The notes beneath the pieces are model-generated. The model made no database searches, had not been told where the DNA came from, and worked only from the letters and a program-made list of their open reading frames with translations. Shown in pieces: positions 1 to 9,255 of a DNA stretch of 64,000 nt (position 1 is its first letter; each line of letters opens with the position of its first letter). The translations under genes were made by a program, and so were the position numbers. This stretch comes from Rossellomorea sp. BNER (GTDB lineage: Bacteria > Bacillota > Bacilli > Bacillales > Bacillaceae_B). The stretch spans positions 62,001-126,000 of the forward strand of contig JANAVG010000012.1 in the NCBI GenBank assembly GCA_024213275.1, given 5' to 3'.

Positions 1-746
1 CCAATTAAATGCTTATATCTGGTGTCTTCGGGATGTACGGCAACTGCCGTATCTCCGAGCATTGTCTCAGGACGAGTTGTGGCAATTTCAATATGTCCTG
101 TGCCATCTGCCAGAGGATACTTCATATGATAAAACGCACCCTGTACATCTTTGTGAATAACCTCAATATCCGAGAGGGCTGTTTTGGTTGCAGGATCCCA
201 GTTAATTATATATTCTCCGCGATAAATAAGTCCTTTCTTGTAAAGAGTAACAAAAACTTCACGAACCGCTTTTGAAAGTCCTTCATCAAGTGTAAATCTT
301 TCACGACTGTAATCAAGACCAAGTCCTAATTTAGACCATTGCTGGCGAATGTGTTCAGCGTATTCTTCTTTCCATTTCCACGTTTCTTCAACGAACTTCT
401 CACGACCAAGATCATATCTCGTTTTGCCTTCATTTCTTAGCTTCTCTTCTACCTTAGCTTGCGTAGCAATTCCTGCATGATCCATACCAGGTAACCACAA
501 TACATCATATCCTTGCATCCTTTTCATTCGGGTTAAAATATCCTGCAATGTCGTATCCCACGCATGACCAAGGTGGAGTCTCCCCGTTACATTCGGAGGA
601 GGAATAACGATCGTGTATGGTTCCTTTTCTTGATCATCCTTTGCTTCAAAAAATTTGCCATCTAACCACCATTGATAACGACCCTTCTCAATATTATTTG
701 GATCGTATTTTGTTGGCATTGTTATTTCTTGTTCGTTTGTTGCCAT
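1..746 (-). CDS. valS: Valine--tRNA ligase, N-terminal part (cut by window edge)
   Basis: Charges tRNA-Val with valine in the cytoplasm. About 248 residues are present and the frame runs off the left edge of the window. The ATG at 746 is preceded by a GGAGG site. The translation reads [16 protein letters not shown], then [15 protein letters not shown], which holds the class I HIGH-type signature (HLGH), then [12 protein letters not shown] and [12 protein letters not shown], all characteristic of ValRS. The KMSKS motif and anticodon-binding part lie outside. It is headed by a T-box leader (about 776-1035). Downstream of ysxE in the same direction, as in B. subtilis. Confidence 0.97.
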   Translation of the reverse strand, partial: MATNEQEITMPTKYDPNNIEKGRYQWWLDGKFFEAKDDQEKEPYTIVIPPPNVTGRLHLGHAWDTTLQDILTRMKRMQGYDVLWLPGMDHAGIATQAKVEEKLRNEGKTRYDLGREKFVEETWKWKEEYAEHIRQQWSKLGLGLDYSRERFTLDEGLSKAVREVFVTLYKKGLIYRGEYIINWDPATKTALSDIEVIHKDVQGAFYHMKYPLADGTGHIEIATTRPETMLGDTAVAVHPEDTRYKHLI

Positions 747-775
747 TTGAATATCCTCCCTTAATTTATTCCAAA

Positions 776-1035
776 TAAAAAAACTCCTACGTCAAAAGGA
801 CGAAGGAGTTCATTCGCGGTACCACCTTTTTTTCAAATAAAGGAAAACAACAGATCTTCATTTGAATCTTCATTGAGATAACGGCTATTTAACCGGACTC
901 TACTACTAGGATTTCATAGAGACTGCTCAAGGGCGACCTTCCAATGTCTATGCTTAGGAATTTCTCAGCAACCATTCCCTCTCTTAAAGCAAGTGACCAT
1001 TGTACTCTTCCCTATCTTTGCAATTCAATCTTTAT
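776..1035 (-). promoter_or_regulatory. T-box riboswitch leader of valS
   Basis: The minus strand carries AGGTGGTACCGCG (complement of 815-827), the conserved T-box that pairs with the NCCA end of uncharged tRNA in the antiterminator. It is followed by a GC-containing hairpin (arms 782-788 and 804-810) and a T run, which is the intrinsic terminator. Upstream (828-1035) is a structured leader suited to Stem I. By family knowledge, uncharged tRNA-Val would stabilise the antiterminator and allow valS transcription. I did not fold the specifier loop, so the valine codon assignment rests on the downstream gene. Confidence 0.93.
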
Positions 1036-1053
1036 TAAAATGACTATTTACTC

Positions 1054-1086
1054 ATTATAGTATCCAAAAACAAATCATTTCGTCAA
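1054..1086 (-). promoter_or_regulatory. Probable sigma-A promoter of the valS leader
   Basis: On the minus strand TTGACG (complement of 1081-1086) lies 18 nt before TACTAT (1057-1062), which overlaps TATAAT (1054-1059). It sits just upstream of the T-box leader. The 18-nt spacing is slightly long but acceptable. Confidence 0.55.
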
Positions 1087-1200
1087 TCATTATTAACATA
1101 TTTTTTTAAAAACATTCTTTTTTTCATAAATATGGGTAAAAGCACAAACATATATTTATTACATATAGTGATGTATATAGAAAAATCGGAGGAGAGAGAG

Positions 1201-1395
1201 ATGAAAAAAAAGTTCAATTATGGCTACTCCTTGCCCCCGTGGTTAAAAACGTGCCGCGATATTTGTAAACAATTCATTATTCCTTTTACGATCTTTCAAG
1301 GAATACGTACTTTCTTCATTCCTACGACCTTTGATGTCCTCCTATTAGCCGTTTTTCTTTTATTGGCTTTTGCCTACCATGCCGAATGGATTTAA
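1201..1395 (+). CDS. Small hypothetical membrane protein, 64 aa
   Basis: Unrecognised small protein. The ATG at 1201 follows a strong GGAGGAGAG site at about 1190-1197; a longer frame from 1132 exists, but the ribosome site supports 1201. It has a basic start (MKKKFNYGYSLPPWLKTC), a central hydrophobic stretch and a hydrophobic C-terminal segment (about residues 45-60, DVLLLAVFLLLAFAYH), so one or two membrane helices are likely. It is divergent from valS and convergent with ysxE, and the hairpin at 1397-1429 follows its stop directly. The ribosome site, terminator and clean frame support a real gene; the function is unknown. Confidence 0.6.
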   Translation: MKKKFNYGYSLPPWLKTCRDICKQFIIPFTIFQGIRTFFIPTTFDVLLLAVFLLLAFAYHAEWI

Positions 1396-1396
1396 A

Positions 1397-1429
1397 AAGG
1401 AGCTTCTTCACTCTATGTGGAAGCTCCTT
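1397..1429. terminator. Bidirectional terminator between the 64-aa ORF and ysxE
   Basis: Perfect 10-bp stem AAGGAGCTTC / GAAGCTCCTT (1397-1406, 1420-1429) with A runs and T runs outside. It ends the plus-strand small gene. On the minus strand it overlaps the last codons and stop of ysxE (1413). Confidence 0.8.
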
Positions 1430-2456
1430 CTTGTGATTGTTGCTGTTCTTGTTTCTGTCTTTCATATTCATCAATTTTCATAATGATATATTCTGTGTTT
1501 TTGAGGAGCCAAAAATGTCTTTGAATTTTTTTAACAAATTTCATTTCATTACGTTTGGATTTTGGAGTATGAAAATATTTTTTAACAACTGAAATAACAG
1601 TGCTTGGATAGGCAAGATAGCTTAACAATAATTTCATCTCTTCATTTCGAAACGAAATATGCTGAAAATAGGTCATCAACCAATCTAAACACTCGTCATA
1701 ATATTTGGGGTATGATTTCAATGTTCGTGATAAAAATGGTAATAGGTCATGAATAGGGGACCCTACTCTCGTTCCTTCAAAATTGTGAAAGTATCCATAA
1801 CCTCTTTCATCATAAAGAAAGTGCTCTGACGATATCTTTCCATGTACAATGACCGTTCTTACTTTATCCTGATCCTTTGTTTCTTCATACCACTCATCTA
1901 ATTTCTTCCTTGAAAACCTTAACGCTTGGGATACATCATGATAGTATAAACAATAAATTAATTGAAAGGGCGATAAATAGGTTTCTTTTTCACAATCTTC
2001 CACGAACTCCTCCAAAAACTCTTGTTCCTTTTCCCACCTGGTTGTTAATTCTTCATAATGATCTTCTCTTTCTTCTTTAGCTATTTTTATTTCTTTTGAA
2101 GAAATCGTATGAAGTCTTGCTAGTTCGCGGAATAGCTTCTTATTTTTTTCAAATTGATCTTCCTTATATTCATTCGTTACCCATGGCATACAGTAGTACA
2201 GCTTATTCTCATTCCATACTGCATATCGGCCATCCATTGTTGGGTAGATGGGAACAATGCGATTATAGCCTAGTTGAAATAGTCGCTGAACATTACGTAC
2301 AAAGTCAACACCTGTTGTAGCAGATATTTCTTTTAAAGCTAATGTACCTTTATTACTGAAGATTTTTTTTACTTTACCATTATTCTCTACAAAGTGTGGA
2401 ATAACTCCGTAAGGTTTTAGTATTTCATTAAGGTTAGAAGACTGGTTCGGTTCCAC
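1413..2456 (-). CDS. ysxE: Spore coat protein YsxE (CotS-like kinase fold)
   Basis: 347 aa with a GTG start at 2456 preceded by AGGTGAT. Position next to spoVID and upstream of valS, length and sequence fit YsxE, a spore coat protein of the CotS/aminoglycoside phosphotransferase-like superfamily. The region VIVHGKISSEHFLYD followed by SPIHDLLPFLSRTL resembles the HGDxxxxN and D elements of that fold. The catalytic Asp of HGD is replaced by Lys (HGK), so it is probably a pseudokinase with a structural role. The C-terminus is Gln-rich. The mother-cell role is inferred from family and neighbours. The last codons form one arm of the terminator. Confidence 0.85.
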   Translation of the reverse strand: MEPNQSSNLNEILKPYGVIPHFVENNGKVKKIFSNKGTLALKEISATTGVDFVRNVQRLFQLGYNRIVPIYPTMDGRYAVWNENKLYYCMPWVTNEYKEDQFEKNKKLFRELARLHTISSKEIKIAKEEREDHYEELTTRWEKEQEFLEEFVEDCEKETYLSPFQLIYCLYYHDVSQALRFSRKKLDEWYEETKDQDKVRTVIVHGKISSEHFLYDERGYGYFHNFEGTRVGSPIHDLLPFLSRTLKSYPKYYDECLDWLMTYFQHISFRNEEMKLLLSYLAYPSTVISVVKKYFHTPKSKRNEMKFVKKIQRHFWLLKNTEYIIMKIDEYERQKQEQQQSQEGAST

Positions 2457-2544
2457 ATGATCACCTGCCTTACTGAATTAAGCTTCCTTACTAATAAACA
2501 TACTCCTATATAGACGAATAGATACCAAAGAAAACAAAATTGAA

Positions 2545-2659
2545 GAGGCTGCCCCACAAGGTCCAGAACCACCATATACATTCATATATAGAAGTGGTTT
2601 GAAGTTTTCTTCTATATATGGAAGTTGTGGTCCTGACACCTTCATTTTGGGACAGCCCT
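2545..2659. repeat. Dispersed inverted-repeat element, family B, copy 1
   Basis: About 115 bp starting GAGGCTGCCCCAC and ending TTTTGGGACAGCCC, with internal inverted arms around TATATAGAAG / CTTCTATATA. Its reverse complement aligns with the copies at 11402-11524 and 53627-53744. It lies 6 bp past the stop of spoVID and may act as that gene's terminator. It separates spoVID from ysxE. Confidence 0.85.
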
Positions 2660-2665
2660 TATCAA

Positions 2666-4048
2666 TTAGTTATAATATGCTGGTTCCACTGGTATATAGA
2701 GGACTTGACCTTCATACAGATCTTGGTTAGCTTCCAAATGATTCACTCGCAATATCTGCGGGACGCTTAACTCGTATCTTTCTGCAATCAAATCAAGAGT
2801 CTCCCCTTCTTGAATAATACATACTTTTAATTTTGCTGCTCTTTCTTCTTCTTTACGAGCAAAGAAATCAGTTAACGAAATCGATTCATAATTCTTTTTG
2901 GATTTCTTTTTCTTATCTGTTTCTTCCTCTTGATCTTCTGCTGACACTTTTTTTGTTTTTCCTTTATAATACTGATGAACTTGTGGTGATGAAGATGACT
3001 CGTCTTCTACTTCAGCAGAGACCTCTTCTACCTTTGTCTCCATTTTTACATCCTCATTAGAGGATTCGCTAAGTTCTTGAATAGGCATATCGAATACACT
3101 TTCCTTGCCCCTGATTTCCTGTTCTATGTTGTCCTCAGAGTAACCTAAAATTGGCGCTTGAGAAGGTTTAGACTCATAATGAATCTGTACAGGAACTTCT
3201 TCTTCTTCCTCTTCTTCCTCTTCTTCTTCCTCTACTGGTTGGCGACCTTCTGCAGAGAATGGTTCGTATAATTCTTTGTCATCCTCCTCTTCAGGTTGAC
3301 GCCTTTCTACAGAGAATGGTTCATTGTCCACTTCTACACGCTGTCTAAATTCTTCAAAAACTGGTTCATCTAAAGCTTCATCTTCATCCTCATCCTCTTC
3401 TTCTTCTTCAGGTTTTCGACCTTCAGTAGAGACTGGTTCATATAAATCTTCGTCATCCTCTTCTTCAAAATCAAAGGAATAATACTCTTCTTCCTCCTCA
3501 TACTCCTCTGTTTCTTCTTCGGTTTCCGCTTCTAGAATGGCGGGGGCAGATCTATGAAGAGGCTCAAGAGTTTGCTCCTCTTCTAAATCAATAGGAGCAG
3601 TGGTTTGCTGTTCACCATATATTCCTGCAATCGTCAAATCTGCATTTAATTTTAAGCAAGCATTTTCAGGAACTAGGTAATCGAATGCTTCGACAAATAC
3701 ATCTATGTCTTCCAAATTCACAATTCGATTTTTAGGAATGGTCACATCAACAGGAAAACTATGAGTAAATTCACATTCTCCTCTTTCTCTCTTCTCCACG
3801 ATTTGAACAAATTTACCGCTATGATGAAGATCACCCCAACTATCATCTTCTTCATCTCTTAATGATGAGGGCAAATATTCACCTGTAAGATCTAGGCTTC
3901 CTCGAATGACTACATATTGTTCTTGCTCTTGTATTGTTATATGAGGATCTAAGGAGATTGATAGTAATTCTTCTACTTCCTGTCCTTTTTTAAACCAAAT
4001 GGATTCTTCCAATGAAAATCGTAAACACGATTGTTGTTCTCCAGCCAA
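2666..4048 (-). CDS. spoVID: Spore coat morphogenetic protein SpoVID
   Basis: 460 aa, TTG start at 4048 with GGAGGAG upstream. SpoVID drives encasement of the forespore by the coat. Three parts are visible: an N-terminal conserved domain (about 1-145, start MAGEQQSCLRFSLEES), a very acidic low-complexity middle (about 150-390) rich in Glu/Asp with repeated EPFS-x-E-x-RQPEEE-type units, and a C-terminal LysM domain (about 408-457, IIQEGETLDLIAERY...LYEGQVLYIPVE). LysM and the position between hemL and ysxE make the call firm. A sigma-E-like promoter lies at 4101-4129. The acidic middle is the variable part of the family. Confidence 0.94.
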   Translation of the reverse strand: MAGEQQSCLRFSLEESIWFKKGQEVEELLSISLDPHITIQEQEQYVVIRGSLDLTGEYLPSSLRDEEDDSWGDLHHSGKFVQIVEKRERGECEFTHSFPVDVTIPKNRIVNLEDIDVFVEAFDYLVPENACLKLNADLTIAGIYGEQQTTAPIDLEEEQTLEPLHRSAPAILEAETEEETEEYEEEEEYYSFDFEEEDDEDLYEPVSTEGRKPEEEEEDEDEDEALDEPVFEEFRQRVEVDNEPFSVERRQPEEEDDKELYEPFSAEGRQPVEEEEEEEEEEEEVPVQIHYESKPSQAPILGYSEDNIEQEIRGKESVFDMPIQELSESSNEDVKMETKVEEVSAEVEDESSSSPQVHQYYKGKTKKVSAEDQEEETDKKKKSKKNYESISLTDFFARKEEERAAKLKVCIIQEGETLDLIAERYELSVPQILRVNHLEANQDLYEGQVLYIPVEPAYYN

Positions 4049-4100
4049 AAAGAGCTCCTCCTTTCAAGTCCCAGTACATAGGAATGACAATGTCATTAAC

Positions 4101-4129
4101 AATCTATGTGTAAAATCAAGCGAATATGA
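4101..4129 (-). promoter_or_regulatory. Sigma-E-like promoter of spoVID
   Basis: Minus strand reads TCATATT (complement of 4123-4129), 14 nt, then CATAGATT (4101-4108). The -35 matches the sigma-E consensus KMATATT fully and the -10 matches CATACAMT at 6 of 8 positions. spoVID belongs to the sigma-E regulon in B. subtilis, which supports the assignment. Confidence 0.6.
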
Positions 4130-4218
4130 ATATTTAATCTTTGATAATTGAAATAGTTTGTAAGAAAAAACCTATTTCTCCAAGAACTATATCTCTACCT
4201 GGATTCAACTTACACAAA

Positions 4219-4249
4219 AAAACCTGGACTAAAAACAAGTCCAGGTTTT
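4219..4249 (-). terminator. Terminator of the hem operon
   Basis: 12-bp perfect stem AAAACCTGGACT / AGTCCAGGTTTT 10 bp beyond the hemL stop, with a T run on the minus strand. Confidence 0.9.
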
Positions 4250-4259
4250 GAGAAAATAT

Positions 4260-5552
4260 TTAATTCCCTTTAATTTTCCTAAATGCTTTTTCAGCTGCTT
4301 CAATAGTACGCTGAATATCTTCATCTGAGTGGGCTGTTGAAAGGAATAATCCCTCAAATTGCGAAGGTGGGAGTAATACCCCCTCTTCAGCCATTTGACG
4401 GTAGTATTCTGCAAATAGTTCTAGGTCCGAACTTCTCGCTCCTTCAAAGTTTTCAACCTTTTCATTTGTAAAGAAAATGCCTATCATTGAGCCTGCACGA
4501 TTGATCGTATGAGGAATGTCATACTTAGAACAAGCTTGATGTAAGCCCTCTTCTAGCATAACTGCTTTTCGTTCAAATTCCTTATAGCTATCAGGGCTAA
4601 GCTGTTTGAGAGTTTCATATCCTGCTGTCATCGCTAACGGATTACCAGATAAGGTTCCCGCCTGATAAATAGGACCACTTGGAGCGACTCTTTCCATAAT
4701 TTCCGCTTTACCACCGTAAGCTCCTACAGGAAGCCCGCCACCGATAACCTTTCCTAAACAGGTTATATCAGGTGTAACATCATAATAGCCCTGTGCACAA
4801 TGGTAGCCAACTCTAAATCCAGTCATCACTTCATCAAAAATTAAAAGCGTACCATTTTTTTCAGTAATCTCTCTTAAACCTTGAAGAAATCCGGGATTAG
4901 GAGGAACAACTCCCATATTTCCAGCTACTGGTTCAACAATAACTCCTGCAATATCATCACCATATTGTTCAAACGCGTAATGAATACTTTCAAGATCATT
5001 ATAAGGTACTGTAATCGTATTTTGGGCAACCCCTTCTGGAACTCCTGGGCTATCCGGCAGTCCAAGAGTAGCAACACCTGAACCAGCTTTTATAAGAAGT
5101 GAATCTCCGTGTCCATGATAGCAGCCTTCAAATTTTAGAATTTTATTTCTGCCTGTATATCCTCTCGCTAATCGAAGTGCACTCATCGTTGCTTCCGTAC
5201 CAGAAGAAACCATTCGGACTACTTCAATTGATGGCACACGCTCAATGACGAGTTCTGCCAGTTTATTTTCGATAAGAGTAGGTGTCCCGAAGCTTGTTCC
5301 CCTTTCGGCAACTTTTTTAATCGCTTCAACTACAGAGTCGTTCGTATGCCCAAGAATTAATGGTCCCCATGAGAGAATGTAATCTATGTATTCATTCCCA
5401 TCAATATCATAAATTTTCGATCCTTGTCCTCTTTCCATAAAAATCGGATCCATATTTACTGATTTAAAAGCACGAACCGGGCTGTTTACACCACCTGGCA
5501 TTAGCTTAACGGCTTCTTTAAATGCATTTTGAGATTGATCATAAGAGCGCAA
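4260..5552 (-). CDS. hemL: Glutamate-1-semialdehyde 2,1-aminomutase
   Basis: Converts glutamate-1-semialdehyde to 5-aminolevulinate with PLP, the second step of the C5 heme pathway. 430 aa from the TTG at 5552. GGAGGT sits 7 nt before this TTG; the upstream in-frame ATG at 5567 overlaps that ribosome site and is rejected. Visible features are the aminotransferase class III core [32 protein letters not shown], the [10 protein letters not shown] segment and the PLP lysine in [18 protein letters not shown]. Last gene of hemAXCDBL, followed by a strong terminator. Confidence 0.97.
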   Translation of the reverse strand: MRSYDQSQNAFKEAVKLMPGGVNSPVRAFKSVNMDPIFMERGQGSKIYDIDGNEYIDYILSWGPLILGHTNDSVVEAIKKVAERGTSFGTPTLIENKLAELVIERVPSIEVVRMVSSGTEATMSALRLARGYTGRNKILKFEGCYHGHGDSLLIKAGSGVATLGLPDSPGVPEGVAQNTITVPYNDLESIHYAFEQYGDDIAGVIVEPVAGNMGVVPPNPGFLQGLREITEKNGTLLIFDEVMTGFRVGYHCAQGYYDVTPDITCLGKVIGGGLPVGAYGGKAEIMERVAPSGPIYQAGTLSGNPLAMTAGYETLKQLSPDSYKEFERKAVMLEEGLHQACSKYDIPHTINRAGSMIGIFFTNEKVENFEGARSSDLELFAEYYRQMAEEGVLLPPSQFEGLFLSTAHSDEDIQRTIEAAEKAFRKIKGN

Positions 5553-5589
5553 AAAATCTACCTCCATTTGTATAAAATTTGAATTGTTA

Positions 5590-6573
5590 TTAATTCTGTT
5601 CAGACAACCAGCGTGCTACATCTTTTGCTGCATAGGTAATAATTAAATCTGATCCTGCTCTTTTCATACTCAATAACTTCTCCATAACCATTGCTTTCTC
5701 ATCAACCCAGCCGTTTGCTGCAGCTGCTTTGATCATGGAATATTCTCCACTAACATTATAAGCAACAATTGGGGCATTAAATTCATTTTTCACATCACGA
5801 ATAATATCTAAATAGGAGAGTGCTGGTTTTACAATTAGAAAATCGGCTCCTTCTTCCATGTCTGATTGCGCTTCACGAAGTGCTTCCATTCGGTTTGATG
5901 GGTCCATTTGATATGTTCTTCTATCACCAAATTGAGGTGAACTATGAGCCGCATCCCTAAAAGGACCGTAGAAACTTGATGCATATTTAACTGCATAAGA
6001 CATTATTGGGACATCTTCAAAACCTGCTTCATCTAAACCCTTACGAATTGCTGCAACAAATCCGTCCATCATATTGGAAGGAGCAATGATGTCGGCTCCA
6101 GCTTCTGCTTGGCTGATCGCTGTCTTAGCAAGAAGGTTTAGGGTTGGATCATTTACTACTTCCCCTTTCTTTACAATGCCACAATGCCCATGATCTGTAT
6201 ACTGACACAGACATGTATCCGCAATCACAACCATTTCAGGATAATGCTCTTTCACAAAGCGTGTAGCCTTCTGAACGATTCCATGATCATGGTAGGCTTC
6301 TTTTCCCAGCTCATCTTTTTCAGCGGGAACTCCAAATAAGATAATCGATTTGATTCCAAGGGATACAATTTCATCCATTTCTGATTTTAAGTAATCAAGT
6401 GAAATTTGAAAAACACCAGGCATAGATGCTACAGGGTTTTTAATATTTTCCCCTTCGACAACAAACAAAGGATAAATTAAATCCTCTTTTCTTATGAATG
6501 TCTCTCTCACCATTGATCTCAGATTGTCACTTTTACGTAATCGACGGTGACGCTTAAATTGAATTTCACTCAT
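5590..6573 (-). CDS. hemB: Delta-aminolevulinic acid dehydratase (porphobilinogen synthase)
   Basis: Condenses two 5-aminolevulinate molecules to porphobilinogen. 327 aa from the ATG at 6573, 7 nt behind an AAAGGAGG site; the adjacent ATG at 6576 is an alternative. Visible are the metal-binding cysteine motif [14 protein letters not shown] and two active-site lysine contexts, [16 protein letters not shown] and [13 protein letters not shown]. The start overlaps the end of hemD (stop 6566), indicating translational coupling. The cysteine motif points to a zinc-type enzyme. Confidence 0.97.
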   Translation of the reverse strand: MSEIQFKRHRRLRKSDNLRSMVRETFIRKEDLIYPLFVVEGENIKNPVASMPGVFQISLDYLKSEMDEIVSLGIKSIILFGVPAEKDELGKEAYHDHGIVQKATRFVKEHYPEMVVIADTCLCQYTDHGHCGIVKKGEVVNDPTLNLLAKTAISQAEAGADIIAPSNMMDGFVAAIRKGLDEAGFEDVPIMSYAVKYASSFYGPFRDAAHSSPQFGDRRTYQMDPSNRMEALREAQSDMEEGADFLIVKPALSYLDIIRDVKNEFNAPIVAYNVSGEYSMIKAAAANGWVDEKAMVMEKLLSMKRAGSDLIITYAAKDVARWLSEQN

Positions 6574-7366
6574 CATTTTTCCTCCTTTGAATGGGATGAA
6601 AGTAATCTCCCAAAACGCGTACAAGATCTTCCATCGTATACCTGTTAGGAACCACTACTACTTTCAATCCATAATTTTCAGCTGTTTCTTTCGCTACTGG
6701 ACCGATACAAGCAAAAATTTGATTCTTAATTATCCTATTTAGATTATATTTTTCAACGGTTTTCATGTAGTGATGAATAGCAGAAGAACTAGTAAAAGTC
6801 ACTGCATCCAGATCATAGTTTAAGAGTAAATTTTTTAAGGTCTCTTGATTTTTCTGCGGAAAATAGTTTTCATAAAGAATCCATTCATCACATGAAATCC
6901 CATAATCTCTTAAGTTAGAAGCAAGAATATTTCTAGCAAGATTGCCTTTTGGAATCAAAACTTTCTTAGGTCTTTTACCTTCTTTGAGAAACTGCCCAGC
7001 AAAATCTTCAGCAGTAAAGTAATCTGGAATAAAATCAGGAGTAATCCCGAAGGACCTTAATAAATCGCCTGTCTTATCTCCAACCGCTCCAATTTTGCAG
7101 TTGGTCATGGGTAATGAAATTCCATTTTCTTTCATTAGAGTAACGAAAAAACGGACAGTATTCTTACTAGTGAAAATGACCCAATCATATTCAGGTAACT
7201 GGTTTATGTAGTCTGTTTGCTTACGATCTTCAAAAGAACGAAAAGCTAAAAGAGGCACAATATGGGGGATTCCCCCATATTGCTTAACAAGCTCTGACAT
7301 ACTTTCAGCCTCTTGTTCTCCTCTTGTGATCAAGATTTCTTTACCTTCTAATGGTAAAGTAACCAT
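6566..7366 (-). CDS. hemD: Uroporphyrinogen-III synthase
   Basis: Cyclises hydroxymethylbilane with inversion of ring D. 266 aa. The sequence is weakly conserved, as usual for HemD, but [13 protein letters not shown] near the start, [14 protein letters not shown], and [14 protein letters not shown] followed by [16 protein letters not shown] are family landmarks. The ATG shares one base with the hemC stop (TAATG) and its own stop lies inside the hemB start region, so hemC-hemD-hemB are coupled. Confidence 0.95.
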   Translation of the reverse strand: MVTLPLEGKEILITRGEQEAESMSELVKQYGGIPHIVPLLAFRSFEDRKQTDYINQLPEYDWVIFTSKNTVRFFVTLMKENGISLPMTNCKIGAVGDKTGDLLRSFGITPDFIPDYFTAEDFAGQFLKEGKRPKKVLIPKGNLARNILASNLRDYGISCDEWILYENYFPQKNQETLKNLLLNYDLDAVTFTSSSAIHHYMKTVEKYNLNRIIKNQIFACIGPVAKETAENYGLKVVVVPNRYTMEDLVRVLGDYFHPIQRRKNDE

Positions 7367-8298
7367 TACTGATCCAACTCCTCTTTTACTTGATCAATTA
7401 ATTGCTTTGCACCTTGTTCTGTTAGCATTTCTGCTGCTTTCTCTCCCACTTCAATCGGGTCTATTCCTTTTACGATTTCTTTATAAACCGTTTTCCCATC
7501 AGGGGAAGCAACAAGAGCCGTCAGTACTATCTCATCATTCCTATCAAGGTATGCATATCCTCCGATAGGAACCTGACATCCACCCTCCATTTTGTGAAGG
7601 TATGCGCGCTCTGCTTGTACCGTTTTTGTTGTTGAATCACAGGCAAATTGAGAAAGTAATTGTAATAGTTCCCCATCATTTTCCCGGCATTCAATCGCTA
7701 ATGCCCCCTGCCCAACAGCCGGAATACAAATATCAGGATCTAGGAATTCTGTTACAACATCTGAAGTCCACCCCATACGTGAAAGCCCAGCTGCTGCTAG
7801 TATAATGGCATCATAGTCTTCATCTTGGAGTTTAGAGAGTCTAGTATCAATATTTCCACGAATCCATTTGATTTCAATATCCGGTCTTCTTGCTAAGATT
7901 TGTGCACCTCTACGTAAACTACTAGTGCCCACGATAGCACCTGGAGAAAGCTCACTTAAAGTTTTATGATCTTTCGAGATAAACGCATCCCGATGGTCTT
8001 CTCTTTCTGGTATACAACCGATGCCTAGACCTTCTGGAAGTACAGCTGGCATATCCTTCATACTATGGACAGCCATATCAATCTCCTGATCAAGCATTGC
8101 TTGTTCAATTTCTTTTACGAATAATCCTTTTCCCCCAACCTTTGAAAGGGTAACATCAAGGATTTGGTCACCTTTCGTCACAATTTCTTTTACTTCAAAC
8201 TCGAATGTAGCTCCTAATTCTTTTAATTGTTTAATAACCCAATTTGTTTGTGTTAATGCTAATTTACTACGACGAGAACCCACAACGATCTTTCTCAT
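7366..8298 (-). CDS. hemC: Porphobilinogen deaminase (hydroxymethylbilane synthase)
   Basis: Polymerises four porphobilinogens to hydroxymethylbilane. 310 aa from the ATG at 8298 (GGAGGT 5 nt upstream); the longer frame from 8349 lacks a ribosome site. It starts [18 protein letters not shown]. The family signature lies in [13 protein letters not shown] and [10 protein letters not shown], and the dipyrromethane-cofactor cysteine is in [14 protein letters not shown]. Third gene of the operon; overlaps hemD by one base. Confidence 0.97.
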   Translation of the reverse strand: MRKIVVGSRRSKLALTQTNWVIKQLKELGATFEFEVKEIVTKGDQILDVTLSKVGGKGLFVKEIEQAMLDQEIDMAVHSMKDMPAVLPEGLGIGCIPEREDHRDAFISKDHKTLSELSPGAIVGTSSLRRGAQILARRPDIEIKWIRGNIDTRLSKLQDEDYDAIILAAAGLSRMGWTSDVVTEFLDPDICIPAVGQGALAIECRENDGELLQLLSQFACDSTTKTVQAERAYLHKMEGGCQVPIGGYAYLDRNDEIVLTALVASPDGKTVYKEIVKGIDPIEVGEKAAEMLTEQGAKQLIDQVKEELDQ

Positions 8299-8406
8299 AA
8301 TGACCTCCATTAATAAAAAGTTGATATACCTGTTTAGGTTGACCAGCAAGACAAAATAGCTGGCTTTCAGTAACTAATTGTACCCGGGCATCGGAACTGT
8401 ATATGC

Positions 8407-9246
8407 TTATGAGTACCAAAAGTGAAAAGTAGAAAATCGACTAACCAGTAGAAAGTTTACGAGAATAAAAAGAAATGCTCCTACATTCAAATAAGCCAGT
8501 GATTTCCCATACATACCCTTTCGAACACGTATATATAAATAATTGCTATACACTACTAATAAAATGAATGAACCTATTATCTTAGGATCGTACCATAAAA
8601 AGTTCGGTACCTTAATAAACGCCCATTGCAGCCCTAATATTAAGCTAAGAAGAAGCATTGGAACCCCAATCGCGTTTAAAATATAGGACATCTTCTCCAG
8701 TTTTGATAGATCACTAATGCGCCATAAGCGCTGGCCCCATTTTTTCTCTTTTAACAACTTATGCTGTAACAAATAAAGCAGAGAAAAAACAAAGGAAAGA
8801 GAGAACGCGCCATAGGATAAAATCGCCATCGTAATATGAATAAGCATCAATTCAGATACCAATTGTTCTGCGATCGCTCTCGACTCAACTTGTACAGGAG
8901 CAAATGTGTGGATCGCCATAATGACAAACCCTAATATATTTGTAAAAAACACTGTGAAGTCCACTCTTAATAGACGATTAATGCCCAAGGAAAGAGTTAC
9001 TAAAACCCAAGCATAAAAATAAAGTCCCTCAAAAATTGTGAGGACTGGAAAACGACCAGTTCGAATCATATAGAGAAATAAAAAAATTGTTTGAAGAACC
9101 CAAACAATTGCAAGAAGCCAGAAGGCAAACTGATTTGCCTTCCGGTTTTTGTTTAAGAAATCTATAAAGTAAAATAAAATGCTAATAGCATACAGAACAA
9201 TCATGAGTTCATGCAGCCTTGTCATCGTTTGTTCAAACATAGACAT
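8407..9246 (-). CDS. hemX: HemX, CcsA-like multi-pass membrane protein
   Basis: 279 aa, strongly hydrophobic with about eight predicted membrane helices. It belongs to the cytochrome c assembly (CcsA/ResC-like) family and sits between hemA and hemC as in other Bacilli. In B. subtilis HemX lowers the cellular level of HemA; that role here is by homology. The ATG at 9246 has AGCGAGG upstream and starts 9 bp after the hemA stop. Confidence 0.92.
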   Translation of the reverse strand: MSMFEQTMTRLHELMIVLYAISILFYFIDFLNKNRKANQFAFWLLAIVWVLQTIFLFLYMIRTGRFPVLTIFEGLYFYAWVLVTLSLGINRLLRVDFTVFFTNILGFVIMAIHTFAPVQVESRAIAEQLVSELMLIHITMAILSYGAFSLSFVFSLLYLLQHKLLKEKKWGQRLWRISDLSKLEKMSYILNAIGVPMLLLSLILGLQWAFIKVPNFLWYDPKIIGSFILLVVYSNYLYIRVRKGMYGKSLAYLNVGAFLFILVNFLLVSRFSTFHFWYS

Positions 9247-9255
9247 TAACCTCGC

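Noticed and set aside
9-275. Plus-strand frame at the window start
   Set aside because: It is antisense to valS, whose minus-strand frame is continuous and conserved.
4229-4414. Minus-strand frame overlapping the hemL end and terminator
   Set aside because: Out of frame with hemL and it runs through the terminator hairpin; no ribosome site.
5553-5567. Upstream ATG of hemL
   Set aside because: The ATG overlaps the GGAGGT ribosome site that serves the TTG at 5552, and homologues start at MRSY.
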